From Furcasterigmium furcatum (taxonomy: Eukaryota > Ascomycota > Sordariomycetes > Glomerellales > Plectosphaerellaceae): 64,000 nt of DNA. Numbering within the stretch: the first letter of the stretch is position 1; every line of letters begins with the position of its first letter. The position numbers and the translations under genes are program-made. The stretch is from positions 3,684,082-3,748,081 of the forward strand of contig BCIA01000004.1 of the NCBI GenBank assembly GCA_001599815.1, read 5' to 3'. Positions 53,061 to 63,760 of the stretch are shown in pieces. The notes below the pieces were generated by a model. It was not told where the DNA came from. It made no database searches and worked only from the letters and a program-made list of their open reading frames with translations.

Positions 53061-54792
53061 CTACCGGAACGGCACGATGGCCCTGTCAATGACGGGCTTG
53101 CCGCGGGAGCAGACCTCGCTCTCGGGGCCCCAGCGGGACTTCCACTTGTTCTCCTCGGCGAGGGCGCCGTCGAAGGCCGCGCGGCACTCCGGGGGCAGGA
53201 GGTCGCGGATGTCGTTCGAGACGGCGCCGAGGCCCTTGAAGGGGGAGAGGAAGTCGGCGGGGCCGGTGCCGCAGGTGATGTCGTCGATGGCGGGGGCGAC
53301 GCCGCGCGGGGCGGGCTCGTACTGAACGTCGAGGACCTGGAAGTTGCGCGCGATGCGCGGGTTGAGCTTGGGGAAGGAGGAGTCCTCGTCGGCGTCGGCC
53401 GACGGCTTGTAGGGCTCGATACGGACATGCTTGGGCTGCATGATGGAGGGGTACTGGATTGTGTTGGTGTGGATGTCGTAGACGCCGGGGTTGTTGTATC
53501 TGCGGAGGGCATTGAGGTTGCTGTTGAAGGAGCTGGGACATGTTAGCGAGGATAAGGCAAATGCTGGCGACGGCGACTTACCTGGCCTCCCTGGCGTGCT
53601 CGAGCATCCAGTTGATGTTGTTCACGTTGACCCTCCTCTTCTTGAGCTCCGGCTTGCTGCTCAGGGGATCGGGCGCGGCGGGCACGTTCTGATGATACAC
53701 CGCGCTGGCACCGTGCCAGGCGACGTACTGGTTCTTGTTGTACGGCTCGTTGGGGTTGAAGAGGTCGTTGGGGTCGGCGATCTCGCCCTCGACGGCGCCG
53801 TCGGCCCTGGCATCTGCGACGCGGTAGTCGTCGATGACACGCTTGCCTCCGACGACGATACGCGCGCCGAACTCGCGGAAGACGGAGCGGGCCGTCACGA
53901 TTCCTATGGACCGTCCCTTGTATGAGTGCGGGATGATGTCGCGATCGATCATATCCCGCTTCTCCTCGTCGTCCACGATGATCTTGTGCAGCTTGAGGTG
54001 CTTTGTGAAGAAGAGGTACGAGTCCCTGAATCCGACGCAACGCGCGGGCTCGGTCGACAGCATGTAGAGCCTCTGGCTCCTGCCGAGGACGGTGAACGTG
54101 CGGCAGCGGTATTCGCGGTCATCCTGCAGGACGCCATTCTTGTCGACCTTTGTCTCGCCCTCAGGGTCCTCGGCGAGGACGCACTCGTCGTCGACGATGT
54201 CAACCTCGGTGCCTTCCTTGTCGATGGCCTGGCGCAGCTTGAGGGGCGTCTGGCCCGGCCCGGGCTTGCGACCGCCACGGCCTCGCCAGCCGCCGCGGCC
54301 GCGGCGTCGGGGCGTCTCGACCTCCGAGGCAGGGACGCTGATCATGTTATCCCAGTCCGGCGGGCGGTTCTTGGGCGGTCGACCAAGTCGCTTCCTACGA
54401 ACCATCGGCACAGGTGGCGGGGAGGGCTCCTTGGCGGATGCTTCTGTTTCTTCGGCCTCGGGCTCTGCTTCGGGGGCGGCATCGTCGCCGGCGTTCTCGT
54501 CATCATCGTCCACCTTTCCATCCTCGTTGGCATCGGAGGCCGCTTTCTCATCCTCATCCTCTTCGGGCTCTGGGGCAGCGGCGGGAGAGCTGGGCGCATC
54601 AGGCATCGGCTCGTCATCCTCGATTCCCTCGAAGGCGCGGGGTGTGCTCTCTGCAAACAAAGCATGTCAGTTTTGCTTGTGTATTGCGCAATGCGGCAGC
54701 GTATGGCGACAATGCTGCGAAAGGGGAATGAAGAACATACGCAGAGCTGCGGAGGCACGCTTTGCGGCGGCGCGTCCTGAACGACGGCCCAT
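53061..54792 (-). CDS. rsc7: Chromatin-remodeling complex subunit RSC7/Swp82
   Basis: Exons 54792-54741, 54650-53582 and 53532-53061 encode 530 residues. A basic start (MGRRSGRAAAKRAS) leads to a long acidic, disordered stretch, then an AT-hook-like RKRLGRPPKNRPP (about 103-115) and an Arg/Gly-rich patch. The CRC_subunit domain (about 190-300) is unmistakable: DREYRCRTFTVLGR, RLYMLSTEPARCVGFRDSYLFF and IIPHSYKGRSIGIVTARSVFREFGA. RSC7 (Npl6) and Swp82 are paralogous subunits of the RSC and SWI/SNF remodelers in yeast; filamentous fungi usually have one gene. A second conserved part (NSNLNALRRYNNPGVYDIHTN) follows intron 2. The model ends at a TAG after IDRAIVPFR, but the frame continues open beyond it. 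Confidence 0.92.
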
Positions 54793-55603
54793 GGCGGCGT
54801 CGAAAGATCAAGCACCGGATTTCCGAGGTGTCGCGGAGCTTGCTGATGGGGTCGAAATGCGGCACGGAACTCCCAATTCCCGTTGCGCTGTCTAGGCTTG
54901 ATAATATGCGCGGCTGCTGGAGTCGCGATCGCGTCTTCGGTCCCTTCGATTGTCTGTGGTGGGACTGAGGTGCCACATGAAAGAAAAAGGTGGATTCCCA
55001 TCGCTGCAATGGTCACGTGGCACATACCGTGCCAAATGAGTGATATCACACTGTATGCACTGTATGGCTATGGAAGGTGAAACTATCGACAGACTCGTCC
55101 ACGCGGGACAAGGCGGGACGATGCAAAATCAACAGTCAACATTCAGTCATCAGGGGAGTCGCTCGGGGGCAAGCCATTTGGTGCGACTGTGAATAGCATT
55201 ACTGTCTAGAGCTGCCTGTAAACTGGTCCTCATGACGCTGCTTCCATACTTTCTCCCCGCGCTGCATGACCGAATATACGTGAATGCCGCCTGTCTCCTG
55301 TCACATCCTCGTGGCGATATTTGCTCTCATTCTCAGGAGCTGAAATACCGAGCCATAAGCCCAGGGGCTCAAACATACAAACGACCGGTGCCCCATATCG
55401 ATGTTCAGTCTTGTGGAAAGCAAGAACGCATCCTCAAAACGTTGCGGATTCTGTGAAGCGCAGCTGGCTGTGACTGTGCGGTGGTGGCGGGTGCTTCATG
55501 CCCTGGCAGACATAGTGCCTGGGCTGGAAACGATGGCCGGGGGCGCGTAGTCAGGCTCGACCTTGGGCTCAAACTCGCTCTGACTGTCGGCGACGGCCAA
55601 CTT
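54793..55603. other. Intergenic region
   Basis: About 0.8 kb holds the rsc7 promoter and the TFIIB 3' flank, both on the minus strand. No gene seen. Confidence 0.5.
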
Positions 55604-56662
55604 CTAGTTGACCGGCAGATTGTCGATGGCCTTCTGGGTGACGCCCCACTCCTTCTCGATCAGCCTCTCCCGCGCGTGATAGAGGAACTTGTAAGCGGTC
55701 TTGATGGTGCCGTCACTGACACCAGCGATGAGCGCAATGTCCTTGGAGCTCTTGGGCTCTCCCACGAGGTTCGAGGCCATGTAGATGCACGCGGCAGCGA
55801 CTGAGAGGGGGGATCGACCCGCCAGCTCAGAGACGCTGGTCGTCTGGCGCGCAAGTGCCCTGGAGATGTTTTCAATCTTCTGGGCGACACGGAAGTGAAG
55901 CTGGGACGTGAAACGCGTGCAGAGGTCCTCAGCGTTGGTGGATGTGGCCGACTTGTATCCACTGAGATCCTGGATGGCGTTGCCGCCTGGGTTCTTCTCC
56001 TTCATCTTCTGCAGGAACGCCTCGAGCATCTTGAAGGTGCGGCCAATCTCCTTCTTGCTGACGTGCGTAGCCTGGAAGATCTCGCGGAATGTGCGGCCGA
56101 CGCCAGCCTGGCGGCAGGCGATGAAGACGCATCCGGCAATGAGGGTCTCGGTCGGCTTGCCCTTCATGAAGCTGTGATCTTGACACAACTTGAAGATCTG
56201 CTTGGCGCCGTCCGAGACGTTCTTACCGAGGTTGAGACTATCGCAGATGGACTGGATATCACGGAAACCGTCGAGCAGCACCTTCGAGACCTTGTCGTTC
56301 TGGGACTTGTTCTGGATGCGTGCGAGGTTTTTGTGGTCTCGGCCCTCGGAGAAGGCGATGCTGGTCTCCAGCTGCGCGCCGTCGAGCAGCGGGTTGCCGG
56401 CGTCACCAACACGGGAGGGGTCGTCGTTGCCTTGGTCGTCGTTGGCGAAAGTACGCCACTCGGAGCGCGTGTCGATGATGCGCTCGCCGACGACCAGGCC
56501 GCAGGAGCCGCACACCATGTCGCCCGAGGAGAACTCCTCGACAAGGTTGGGCGGCTGCTCGCGGCAGTCGGGGCACTCAACAATGATGTTGAGGTCCTGC
56601 TTGTAGTCCGGGATGGGATTCCCATGCTCATCCAGAGCCGGGGCTCCGTTGGCGGGAAGCAT
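55604..56662 (-). CDS. sua7: Transcription initiation factor IIB
   Basis: One exon encodes 352 residues. The zinc ribbon has Cys30, Cys33, Cys51 and Cys54; the B-reader/B-linker region includes DTRSEWRTFANDD; two cyclin-like repeats follow (around GVGRTFREIFQATHVSKKEIGR and VAAACIYMASNLVGEPKSSKDIALIAGVSDGTIK). TFIIB bridges TBP-bound promoter DNA and RNA polymerase II. I start at the ATG at 56662 because fungal TFIIB proteins begin shortly before ALDEHGNPIPDYK and this gives normal length. The frame is open for well over 100 further codons upstream with no ATG, and the last 47 of these look basic and protein-like, so an upstream exon remains possible. Confidence 0.95.
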   Translation of the reverse strand: MLPANGAPALDEHGNPIPDYKQDLNIIVECPDCREQPPNLVEEFSSGDMVCGSCGLVVGERIIDTRSEWRTFANDDQGNDDPSRVGDAGNPLLDGAQLETSIAFSEGRDHKNLARIQNKSQNDKVSKVLLDGFRDIQSICDSLNLGKNVSDGAKQIFKLCQDHSFMKGKPTETLIAGCVFIACRQAGVGRTFREIFQATHVSKKEIGRTFKMLEAFLQKMKEKNPGGNAIQDLSGYKSATSTNAEDLCTRFTSQLHFRVAQKIENISRALARQTTSVSELAGRSPLSVAAACIYMASNLVGEPKSSKDIALIAGVSDGTIKTAYKFLYHARERLIEKEWGVTQKAIDNLPVN

Positions 56663-57707
56663 CTTGGGTTCGTACTTCTTGGGCGTGTAGATGTTGTCGA
56701 GTTCGTCAAAGACTTTCCGGCGACGCTTGGCCTCCTTCTTCCTGCGGCGGAGCTGTGCCTTTTTGACTGTGACTGTCCGAAAGACCTTGGTGTTCTCGTC
56801 CAAGGGGACCGCTTGTTCCCAAATGCGGTTGGTTGAGAGATGGACAAAGAGCGGTGAATGCAGTTTGGCGACGACGAAGGAAGTTCTTTGTGCTTCGTCG
56901 AATGTCGCAGAAGGGCGACGGCTCGTGAAGGAAGCGGGCGGGCGGGCGGTCGGACGGAAGGCGGGAGGAATGCTGTCAAAGCCGGTAGAGAAAGGAAAAG
57001 AGAACTCTTGATCCCTGTAGCAACTACCGTGAGCACTTCATGTCCTGACTTTCGACAGGAATCATCTCTTCTCACAAATGGACCTTGCGGTGACGGGGAG
57101 GTGCCCGGAAACCAGAGAGTTGGTCAATTAGGTGTGAGAGAGAGGGAGATTGAGAGCCGCGTGACGCAGCCTGCCGACCAAATCTCAACCAGTGAAGGCG
57201 TCTGAGAGGTGCAAAAGTGTCCCAGATCAAGGAGATTGTCGGCTGCGAAGTCGTGAATCAATCGCGCGAGTGCTGGATGGCTGTCTTGGTCGAGGTTTCG
57301 GCGAGGGAGTTGACTTCTGGCGGCGAACGAGTGACTGGGTAAGGGAAGAGATTTCCTGGAGGTTTGGAGTGTCGCAGAGTTTCCCTTGTAGCCAGGCCCG
57401 GGCGCCGTGGCGGCAGGCAGCAGCAGCGGGTGGGTTCTAGAAAGTGCATGAATAAGCAGCCCCCAGCCTGGGGTCACGTGGGGTACCTTCTATTCACTGG
57501 TTTCCAGGTTGGCAGTCGCATTCACCCATTGTGAACGGGAACAAGTGAATGCTTTCGATGGAACTTTCTGTTATTTCCTGCAGCTTACTGCACATTGGCA
57601 TCTGGGTATTATTAATCAAACACTTTCCACACCTCGCTATTGAACCAACGCTGCCGTTCTCGCTAAGGCCAAAATTACCACCCTGACACCGCGATACTGC
57701 TCGTCCC
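56663..57707. promoter_or_regulatory. TFIIB leader and intergenic region
   Basis: The left part (56,663 to about 57,040) is an ATG-free open continuation of the TFIIB frame, probably 5' leader. The remainder should hold the TFIIB promoter and the 3' flank of the next minus-strand gene. No other gene seen. Confidence 0.45.
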
Positions 57708-58403
57708 TCAGCTTGGTCTCCAGATGTATCGGTGTATCCGGCCATCCTCCCGCAAATCCTGGCCGAACTGCAAGCTGCTTGCATCGATCTGCGGCGGGTG
57801 ATGCGCCATGGAAGGCAAGCCATGGTATGGCCGGCCGAATCTGTCTGGGTGCGGCGGCGGGCTGTATGCTCTCGGGTTGTCCAGCAACGGGCTCCTGTCG
57901 GGAGACGGTGACCTCGATCGCGGGCGTCGGAGAGGAAGCACCACCTCCATTCCGGGATGAGGGTCGTCGTCTCCTGGTCGGGGCATCGACATTGACCGCC
58001 CTGTCCGTGTGGAAGCTGGAATCCGGGAGTCCGTCGGTGACAGGGGGACACCGACTAGTGATTCTGTGTCATCGTTCACCACCGTCCGAGAAGATGTCCG
58101 GCTGGCGAGGGACTTGCGGATCATCATGCGCCGCTGTCTCTCGTCTTCTTCGATGCGCTCTGTTGGGCTCATATTGCTCCGTCTCTTGAATTCTTTTCGT
58201 GTAAGGTATGGGTCCTTCTTGCATGCGTCTCGGTATCGTTGCTCTGATCGACGGTTGTAGAGGAGATAGGCGACGATGCAGATGAGAATTACGCAGCCGA
58301 CGACGATGATCGTGATCAAGATGGCTGTTGTGCTGGTGGATAGGGAGGTATCGGAGTCTCTCGTCGCCAGTCTCTTCGTATATGAGCTGATGTCCAGCCT
58401 CAT
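57708..58403 (-). CDS. Single-pass membrane protein of unknown function
   Basis: One exon encodes 231 residues. A short polar N-terminus is followed by one strong transmembrane helix (about 26-49, ILITIIVVGCVILICIVAYL). A charged, mostly disordered C-terminal part follows with RYRDACKKDPYLTRKEFKRR, many Ser/Pro motifs (SPSPDRSPLL) and a Pro/His-rich tail. No cleavable signal peptide precedes the helix, so an extracellular or lumenal short end and cytosolic long tail are likely. I know no domain for it; similar short anchored proteins are common in filamentous ascomycetes. The frame is intact and codon use matches its neighbours, so I consider it a real gene. Confidence 0.75.
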   Translation of the reverse strand: MRLDISSYTKRLATRDSDTSLSTSTTAILITIIVVGCVILICIVAYLLYNRRSEQRYRDACKKDPYLTRKEFKRRSNMSPTERIEEDERQRRMMIRKSLASRTSSRTVVNDDTESLVGVPLSPTDSRIPASTRTGRSMSMPRPGDDDPHPGMEVVLPLRRPRSRSPSPDRSPLLDNPRAYSPPPHPDRFGRPYHGLPSMAHHPPQIDASSLQFGQDLREDGRIHRYIWRPS

Positions 58404-60186
58404 TTTGCCAGTGTGAGTGAGGATATGTTTTGTCCTAAGATCTTCGGATGTCTTGGCTTGGACAGGAGGGGTTGGGAGAACAGGCCCTTATCATTATTTG
58501 AGAGCCGCAGTGCTGGGGAAACAAATATGCCCAGCTGGCTACCCTGGTCGCTGATGTTCGCCAGGACCGCAATGTAAGAAGAGACTTCGAGACCAAGGGG
58601 TGGCTATTATTGGCCGTCGCCGACTTCCCGCCAAGGGTCACCTCGCACACGACTGTATGGCAAGTTATTGGAAAGGCACAATTGGGAAGGGCAGAGGGCT
58701 TGGCCGACGATCTGGGAGTGCAAGGTACTAGTAGTACAACGGTACCGTGGTTGCGTGGGCGTGGCTCTGCCACGCCGAGACTCTAAGGTGTAATGCATCA
58801 CGAATCTGGCGGGAGACTGGAGGCGCAGTAGGACCCGACCCGTGCTATCGCTTGCCCGTTTGCCCCGGCGCGGCAGAGAAAGTTTGTTGATCCCGGCTTG
58901 TAGGCGTTCAGCACGGGGCAACATGACCGCCTCTGATTACTCCCTTGCCTGGCCCTTGCCGCGTATCTGGCCCTCGCTACAAAGCGCAAAGTCCGTCAGT
59001 CCGTGACGTTGTCTTACCCCCGAGATCGACTGGCCGAGGCTGAACAGCTACATGCTCGGATGCCTTGAGACATTCGTTTCGCGGAGGCGAAGACAGTGCA
59101 TCCATGCCAGCTGGGGAGATGGGCAGACGGACGGCGAGACGACGGGGCATAAAAAAGTTTCGTCTGGTGTTGCTGGGAGCATCCTGGTGGCTTGAACGAG
59201 GTCGTACAACTGGCTTTGAGGACACGGGACTACCCATGAACACGAGCAACTGGTCGTCTTGGCTGCTTCGGCCGGCCGAGAAACCGTTCAGCGGACGCGG
59301 GGCACAGCCCGGGGACTTAAAGCCAGCCGGCTATTTTTGGGCATTGGAGGGTTCGGCGCCAGGACGGGACAGGACAGGACCCCTGGAACTGTCATCTTCG
59401 CAATCTGGAAAGAAATCCTCCCGTCGGTCGGTCTGCTGGGGCGTCACGAGCTGCCTGGGCAAAGACAATGTCTCCCCGACCGAGCATTGACTTCGGATCT
59501 CTCGAGACATGGACGCCGTCTGATGTCGGGACAGAATGATGGCCGCCGCCGGCACTGACGCGGTCGCCCCCTAAATGATCGACATGCCTGGCATGAAGAG
59601 CAGCTGTTTGGGCCGCAGATGCGGCGTCAGCATCGGGACGTTTCGAGTGGCAGGCAGAGCTGTCCTTCGGAGCTATGGCGCCTGCTCTGCCTTATCTCTT
59701 TGATCGGGGGGACGATGCGCAGTCAGCGTTGCACCTTGTTGATTGATGATCGATCTCTGGAGTCTGCTAGATTGGGCGACGAGTGGCAGTGCAGTCAGTG
59801 TTCATTTCAGTCGTAGTGCTCCGTGGGCTGAAAGCTCCGCCTCGGCCATTATCGTGGGGGGACGAATTGGACCGGCGCCCGTGTTCCCCGTGGTCTTGCA
59901 TGACAGATGAGGTGTCTGTGGCGGCGTGACGACGTCGTGAAGCCGTGATGATCCTCTTGAGCTCTCGGAGCTGTCTCCCGCTAGAATGTTGAGGTGATGG
60001 AGATGTTTCGGGGCCCCATCGGCGGTGACGTCTGCTAAAAGTGGCCACTAATGGAAGCCCCACGGGACTCGGCGCCGCCTGCCGAACCTCGGCGAGCTGA
60101 TGGAAACGCCGTCGACGGAGAGCTTGGAATGCTGGGGATGTCACTTTCGGCAACAACTCACTTGACAGCTCCTAAAATCACCCACC
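58404..60186. promoter_or_regulatory. Divergent intergenic region
   Basis: About 1.8 kb separate the membrane protein gene (minus) and the CoA-transferase gene (plus). Open frames up to 140 codons overlap on both strands without domains. Promoters of both genes are expected here; no gene seen. Confidence 0.45.
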
Positions 60187-61756
60187 ATGAAGCCGAGCAC
60201 AGGAGGATTGGGCGTTATCACTAGAACAGCACTGTCCAAGTGGCGGCCAGCTTCAGCTGTGGCGCACCCTGGCCGAAGATGGAGCTCGACAGTCTCCGGA
60301 GCCGGCTCGTTGCCCCTCGAGGGATACCGGGTTCTTGATATGACGAGAGTCCTCGCCGGCGTAAGATTCCGCCTTGCCAGTTGAACTGTAACCCCGACTG
60401 ACTCCATTGTAGCCATACTGTACCCAAATCCTTGGAGATCTCGGGTACGTCTCCATTGAAGTCTAGAGTGACGCTGCCATGTCACTGACATCACCAGCGC
60501 CGAGGTCATCAAGATCGAGCATCCCGTGAGGGGCGACGATACACGGGCGTGGGGGCCTCCTTACGCCTCATACCACCCGGACTCGCCGCAAAAGGGGCCA
60601 GGAGAGTCGGCGTACTTCCTTGGTGTGAGTTGAGTGACACGAGTCTCATCCTCCAAGCTGGCACCCGCAGCCTATTACTGACACGGCTCCTTCAAGGTCA
60701 ACCGGAACAAGAAGTCCCTCGGGCTGAACTTCCAGCACCCCAGCGGCACCGACATCCTGCATAAGCTTGTGTCGAAGTGTGACATCCTGGTTGAGAACTA
60801 CCTCCCTGGCACGCTGAAGAAGTACAAGCTGGACTATGAGACCCTCCGTGCTATTAATCCAGGTTTGATCTACGCATCCATCACGGGGTATGGCCAGACT
60901 GGGCCGTACTCAGACCGTGCCGGCTACGATGTCATGGTCGAGGCCGAATTCGGACTGATGCACATCACGGGCAGCCGTGATGGGCCGCCAGTCAAGGTCG
61001 GCGTGGCGGTCACAGATCTGACCACGGGGCTGTACACGAGCAACGGTATCATGGCAGCCCTACTGTCGAGAGCCAAGACCGGCAAGGGTCAGCACCTCGA
61101 TGTTGCGCTGAGCGACTGCCAGACGGCGACCCTGGCGAACATTGCGAGCAGCTGCCTGATCAGCGGGGAGAAGGATTCGGGGCGATGGGGAACAGCACAT
61201 CGTATGTATTTCGTCTAACAGCTGTTCGGACAGAGCACTGACCCATGCAGCTTCCATCGTGCCCTACCGATCTTTCAAGACGAAGGATGGCGACGTGCTC
61301 TTCGGCGGAGGCAACGATAGGCTCTACGGCATCCTCTGCGATGGGCTCGGCCGGCCAGAACTGAAGGAAGACCCCAAGTTCGTTACCAACGCTCAGCGCG
61401 TTGCCAACCGAGACGAGCTCGAGGCGATGATCGAGGCGATCTCGGTGACGAAGACGACGCAAGAGTGGCTCGGGGTGTTCGAGGGCAAGGGGATGCCGTA
61501 TGCTGCAGTCAACGATGTCCAGGCCACTTTGAACCACGAGCACACCAAGGCGCGGAACATGGTTGTTGAGATGGACCACGAGCAATGCGGGCCGATCAAG
61601 ATGGTCAACACGCCGGTCAAGTACTCGGAGAGTGAGCCCAGGATCCGTAGCGCGCCGCCGACGCTGGGACAGCACACGGAGGAAGTGCTGGCAGATCACC
61701 TGGGTCTGTCTCAGTCAGGCATCGAGGCGCTCAGAAGCGAGGGTGTGGTCAGGTAG
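60187..61756 (+). CDS. Mitochondrial class III CoA-transferase (SUGCT-like)
   Basis: Exons 60187-60360, 60413-60444, 60498-60624, 60697-61201 and 61251-61756 encode 447 residues of the CaiB/BaiF family. The N-terminus is basic with Ser/Ala/Arg and no acids (about residues 1-35, ending near RRWSSTV), a good mitochondrial presequence. The family pattern PLEGYRVLDMTRVLAGPYCTQILGDLGAEVIKIEHP is restored only when a 32-nt exon is included. Catalytic Asp189 lies in RAGYDVM, and GLYTSNGIMAALLSRAKTGKGQ and RSFKTKDGDVLFGGGNDRLYGILC follow. The closest known function is succinate-hydroxymethylglutarate/glutarate CoA-transferase, which moves CoA between dicarboxylic acids; the exact acceptor is uncertain. 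The C-terminus is complete. Confidence 0.92.
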
Positions 61757-62291
61757 TCTAGAGGCTTGGAAGACGAGGAATATCAGGTGTATGGATCACC
61801 ATTCAGCAGCATACATCAGATGTACGCGGGACACTTTCGGCGTCCCGTGCCTTCCTACTTTGATAGGGCTGGAATTTTCCAATGATTATCTCCCGCCAGA
61901 TCGACTGGCTGAGAGGGGCGGTGCCCTGGCTATCAGGCCAGGTAAAGCAAATAGGCTCTATCGCACTGTAAGCCCGCGGTCCCAAAAAGGGAGGGCGTAG
62001 AGGAAGGGTCCCGGTTCGACCGGGGCTCCGACCTTTTGCTTTTCTTTTTTCTGTTTCTCCCAGTCCTTGTAGATCAATTCCCAGTCATTCTTCATGTTTT
62101 ATTGTGTGATTGCTTCATCAGCCAGGCCTTTTCCATGCTGGTCGCCCAGCTGTATTTTCTCCTGAACACCTCGGTGGGCTCGGTGAAACATATGGCCCGT
62201 GCGTTGCGACCACGTGACCACGCGTTGCTGAAGGTGGAACGATGGGAATCTCATGAGACTTTCAAACTTTCAACACGTCCAACCAACCAAC
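61757..62291. other. Intergenic region with Pol III-like sequence
   Basis: This stretch between two plus-strand genes contains a GGTTCGACC element (62013-62021) inside a small perfect hairpin, followed by TTTT at 62034 and longer T runs. This resembles the 3' end of a tRNA gene, but no acceptor-stem partner or A box is found upstream. The PHD-protein promoter should also lie here. Confidence 0.4.
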
Positions 62292-63760
62292 ATGGAAGAG
62301 ACTTCACAGGAGGGCAGCAGTCGCCAAGAGGCGGCCGGCGACTCCTTTGCCGCTCCTCGTCAGGAGGCCGCACCTGAGGCCCCGAGCCACCCTCAACCAC
62401 TGGCACCACCGCCTGCAACTTCCAGCTCACTCACATCGACAACACCAACACACGCCTCTCATCAGTTTACCTCGTCTCTCTCCTACATCATGTCCAAGGT
62501 CAATCGACAAACAGCATCACAGACAACACCAACAGCTTATGTACCATCACCTGCTCTCCAGCCCCCGCAGACCAAGCTCAATCGCCAACTCGATTGGGGC
62601 TCCAAACCACCCCCAGACCTGGCATCATTACCGACGACTCTCTCCGCACCGCCATTGACTCTGGCCCCGGGGACGAAGCGAAAGCGAGGAGATGAAGATC
62701 ACACCGAAGACAGCGCCCCCGTCACATCACCCTCGGTGCCGCCAGCCGCGCCGGCAGAGGAGCCGTTGCCGCCGCTGGTCCTCGAGAAGCCGGTCCTGCG
62801 CAAGAAGAAGACGAGCGCGGACGCCATCCTCCGCTGCGAGCACTGCACGAGAACAACATACAGCACGACAAACCCCCTCGTTACGTGCTCGGAGTGCTAC
62901 GAGTCCTGGCACCAGCACTGCCACGAGCCGCAGATCCACCCCGTCATCGTCGCCGGCAAGGCGCCGCTGAAATGCTCGAGGTGCGTCGGCGAGGAGCAGA
63001 AGGTGCGGGAGTACGAGCGCGCCAAGGCGGAGATGGAGGAGCGGGAGGCCGCTGCGGCGGCGTACTCGAGCGTGGACGCCACGAGGGAACGGAATCTGGA
63101 GGGGCTGCCTGAGCCGCCGAGGACTGAGCTGGTCGGGTTCGGCGCCGGATCGTCGACACGGGAAGAGGTTTGTGCCAGTCCTGGTGCCGTTGCGAGGGGT
63201 TTATGCTGACTTGTCATGCAGAGAGTGACGTATTTCTCATCACTTAAGAGAACGGACTTGATCAACCTCTTGGTGTTCAGCGATGCTCTCCAGCCGGGCC
63301 TGCTGGTAGACGTCCTGGCGTCTATTGCGAAGAACCACCCGGACCTCCCAATCTTCAACCACCCCGAATGGGCCCAGGTATGTCTGGTGTTACTCCCGGA
63401 TGCACCCCTACTAACTCTCGCCAGGGAGGGGAGAGGGCGCCATCACCACAGCCCGCAGGCGCACACGCAAAAGCGACAACATCTCTACGCAGACCAACAA
63501 ACAAGAAGCACAGGGTCTCTGCCATCAGGAAGGTGCAGGACCTAGCCGCCGCGGCGCTCGGCATTCCCAACAACCAGGAGGAGGAGGAGTTCCTCCCGTC
63601 CCAGTGGCCAAAGGTCGGACAGGGCCTGTACGCCCAGCTGGGACCGGAGGAGAAGGACCCCTGGATGTACGACGACGATGACGAGGAGGCGTTCAGTCAC
63701 TGGATCGTCGGCGGCGACGGCAAGCAGATCATCCCGCCGGTGCTGGTGGTGGGAGTGTAG
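62292..63760 (+). CDS. PHD-finger protein
   Basis: Exons 62292-63167, 63222-63377 and 63425-63760 encode 455 residues. A long Pro/Ser/Thr-rich disordered N-terminus contains a basic nuclear-localisation-like TKRKRGDE. The zinc finger (about 182-231) runs CEHC, TCSEC, WHQHCHEPQIH and KCSRC, giving the Cys4-His-Cys3 order of a PHD finger. A Glu/Arg coil follows, then a second conserved-looking region beginning with RVTYFSSLKRTDLINLLVF, and an acidic C-terminal segment (YDDDDEEAFSHWIVGGDGKQI). PHD fingers usually read histone H3 tails, so a chromatin role is likely, but I cannot name the orthologue. An in-frame ATG at 62253 would add 13 residues; I prefer 62292 for its better context. Confidence 0.85.

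Noticed and set aside
53028..53062. 33-nt intron removing the RSC7 stop codon
   Set aside because: Frame would be kept, but 33 nt is below the size of any other intron here (48-118 nt) and there is no branch site.
61940..62033. Complete tRNA gene
   Set aside because: Only a T-arm-like element is visible; the loop length, acceptor stem and A box do not fit a tRNA.
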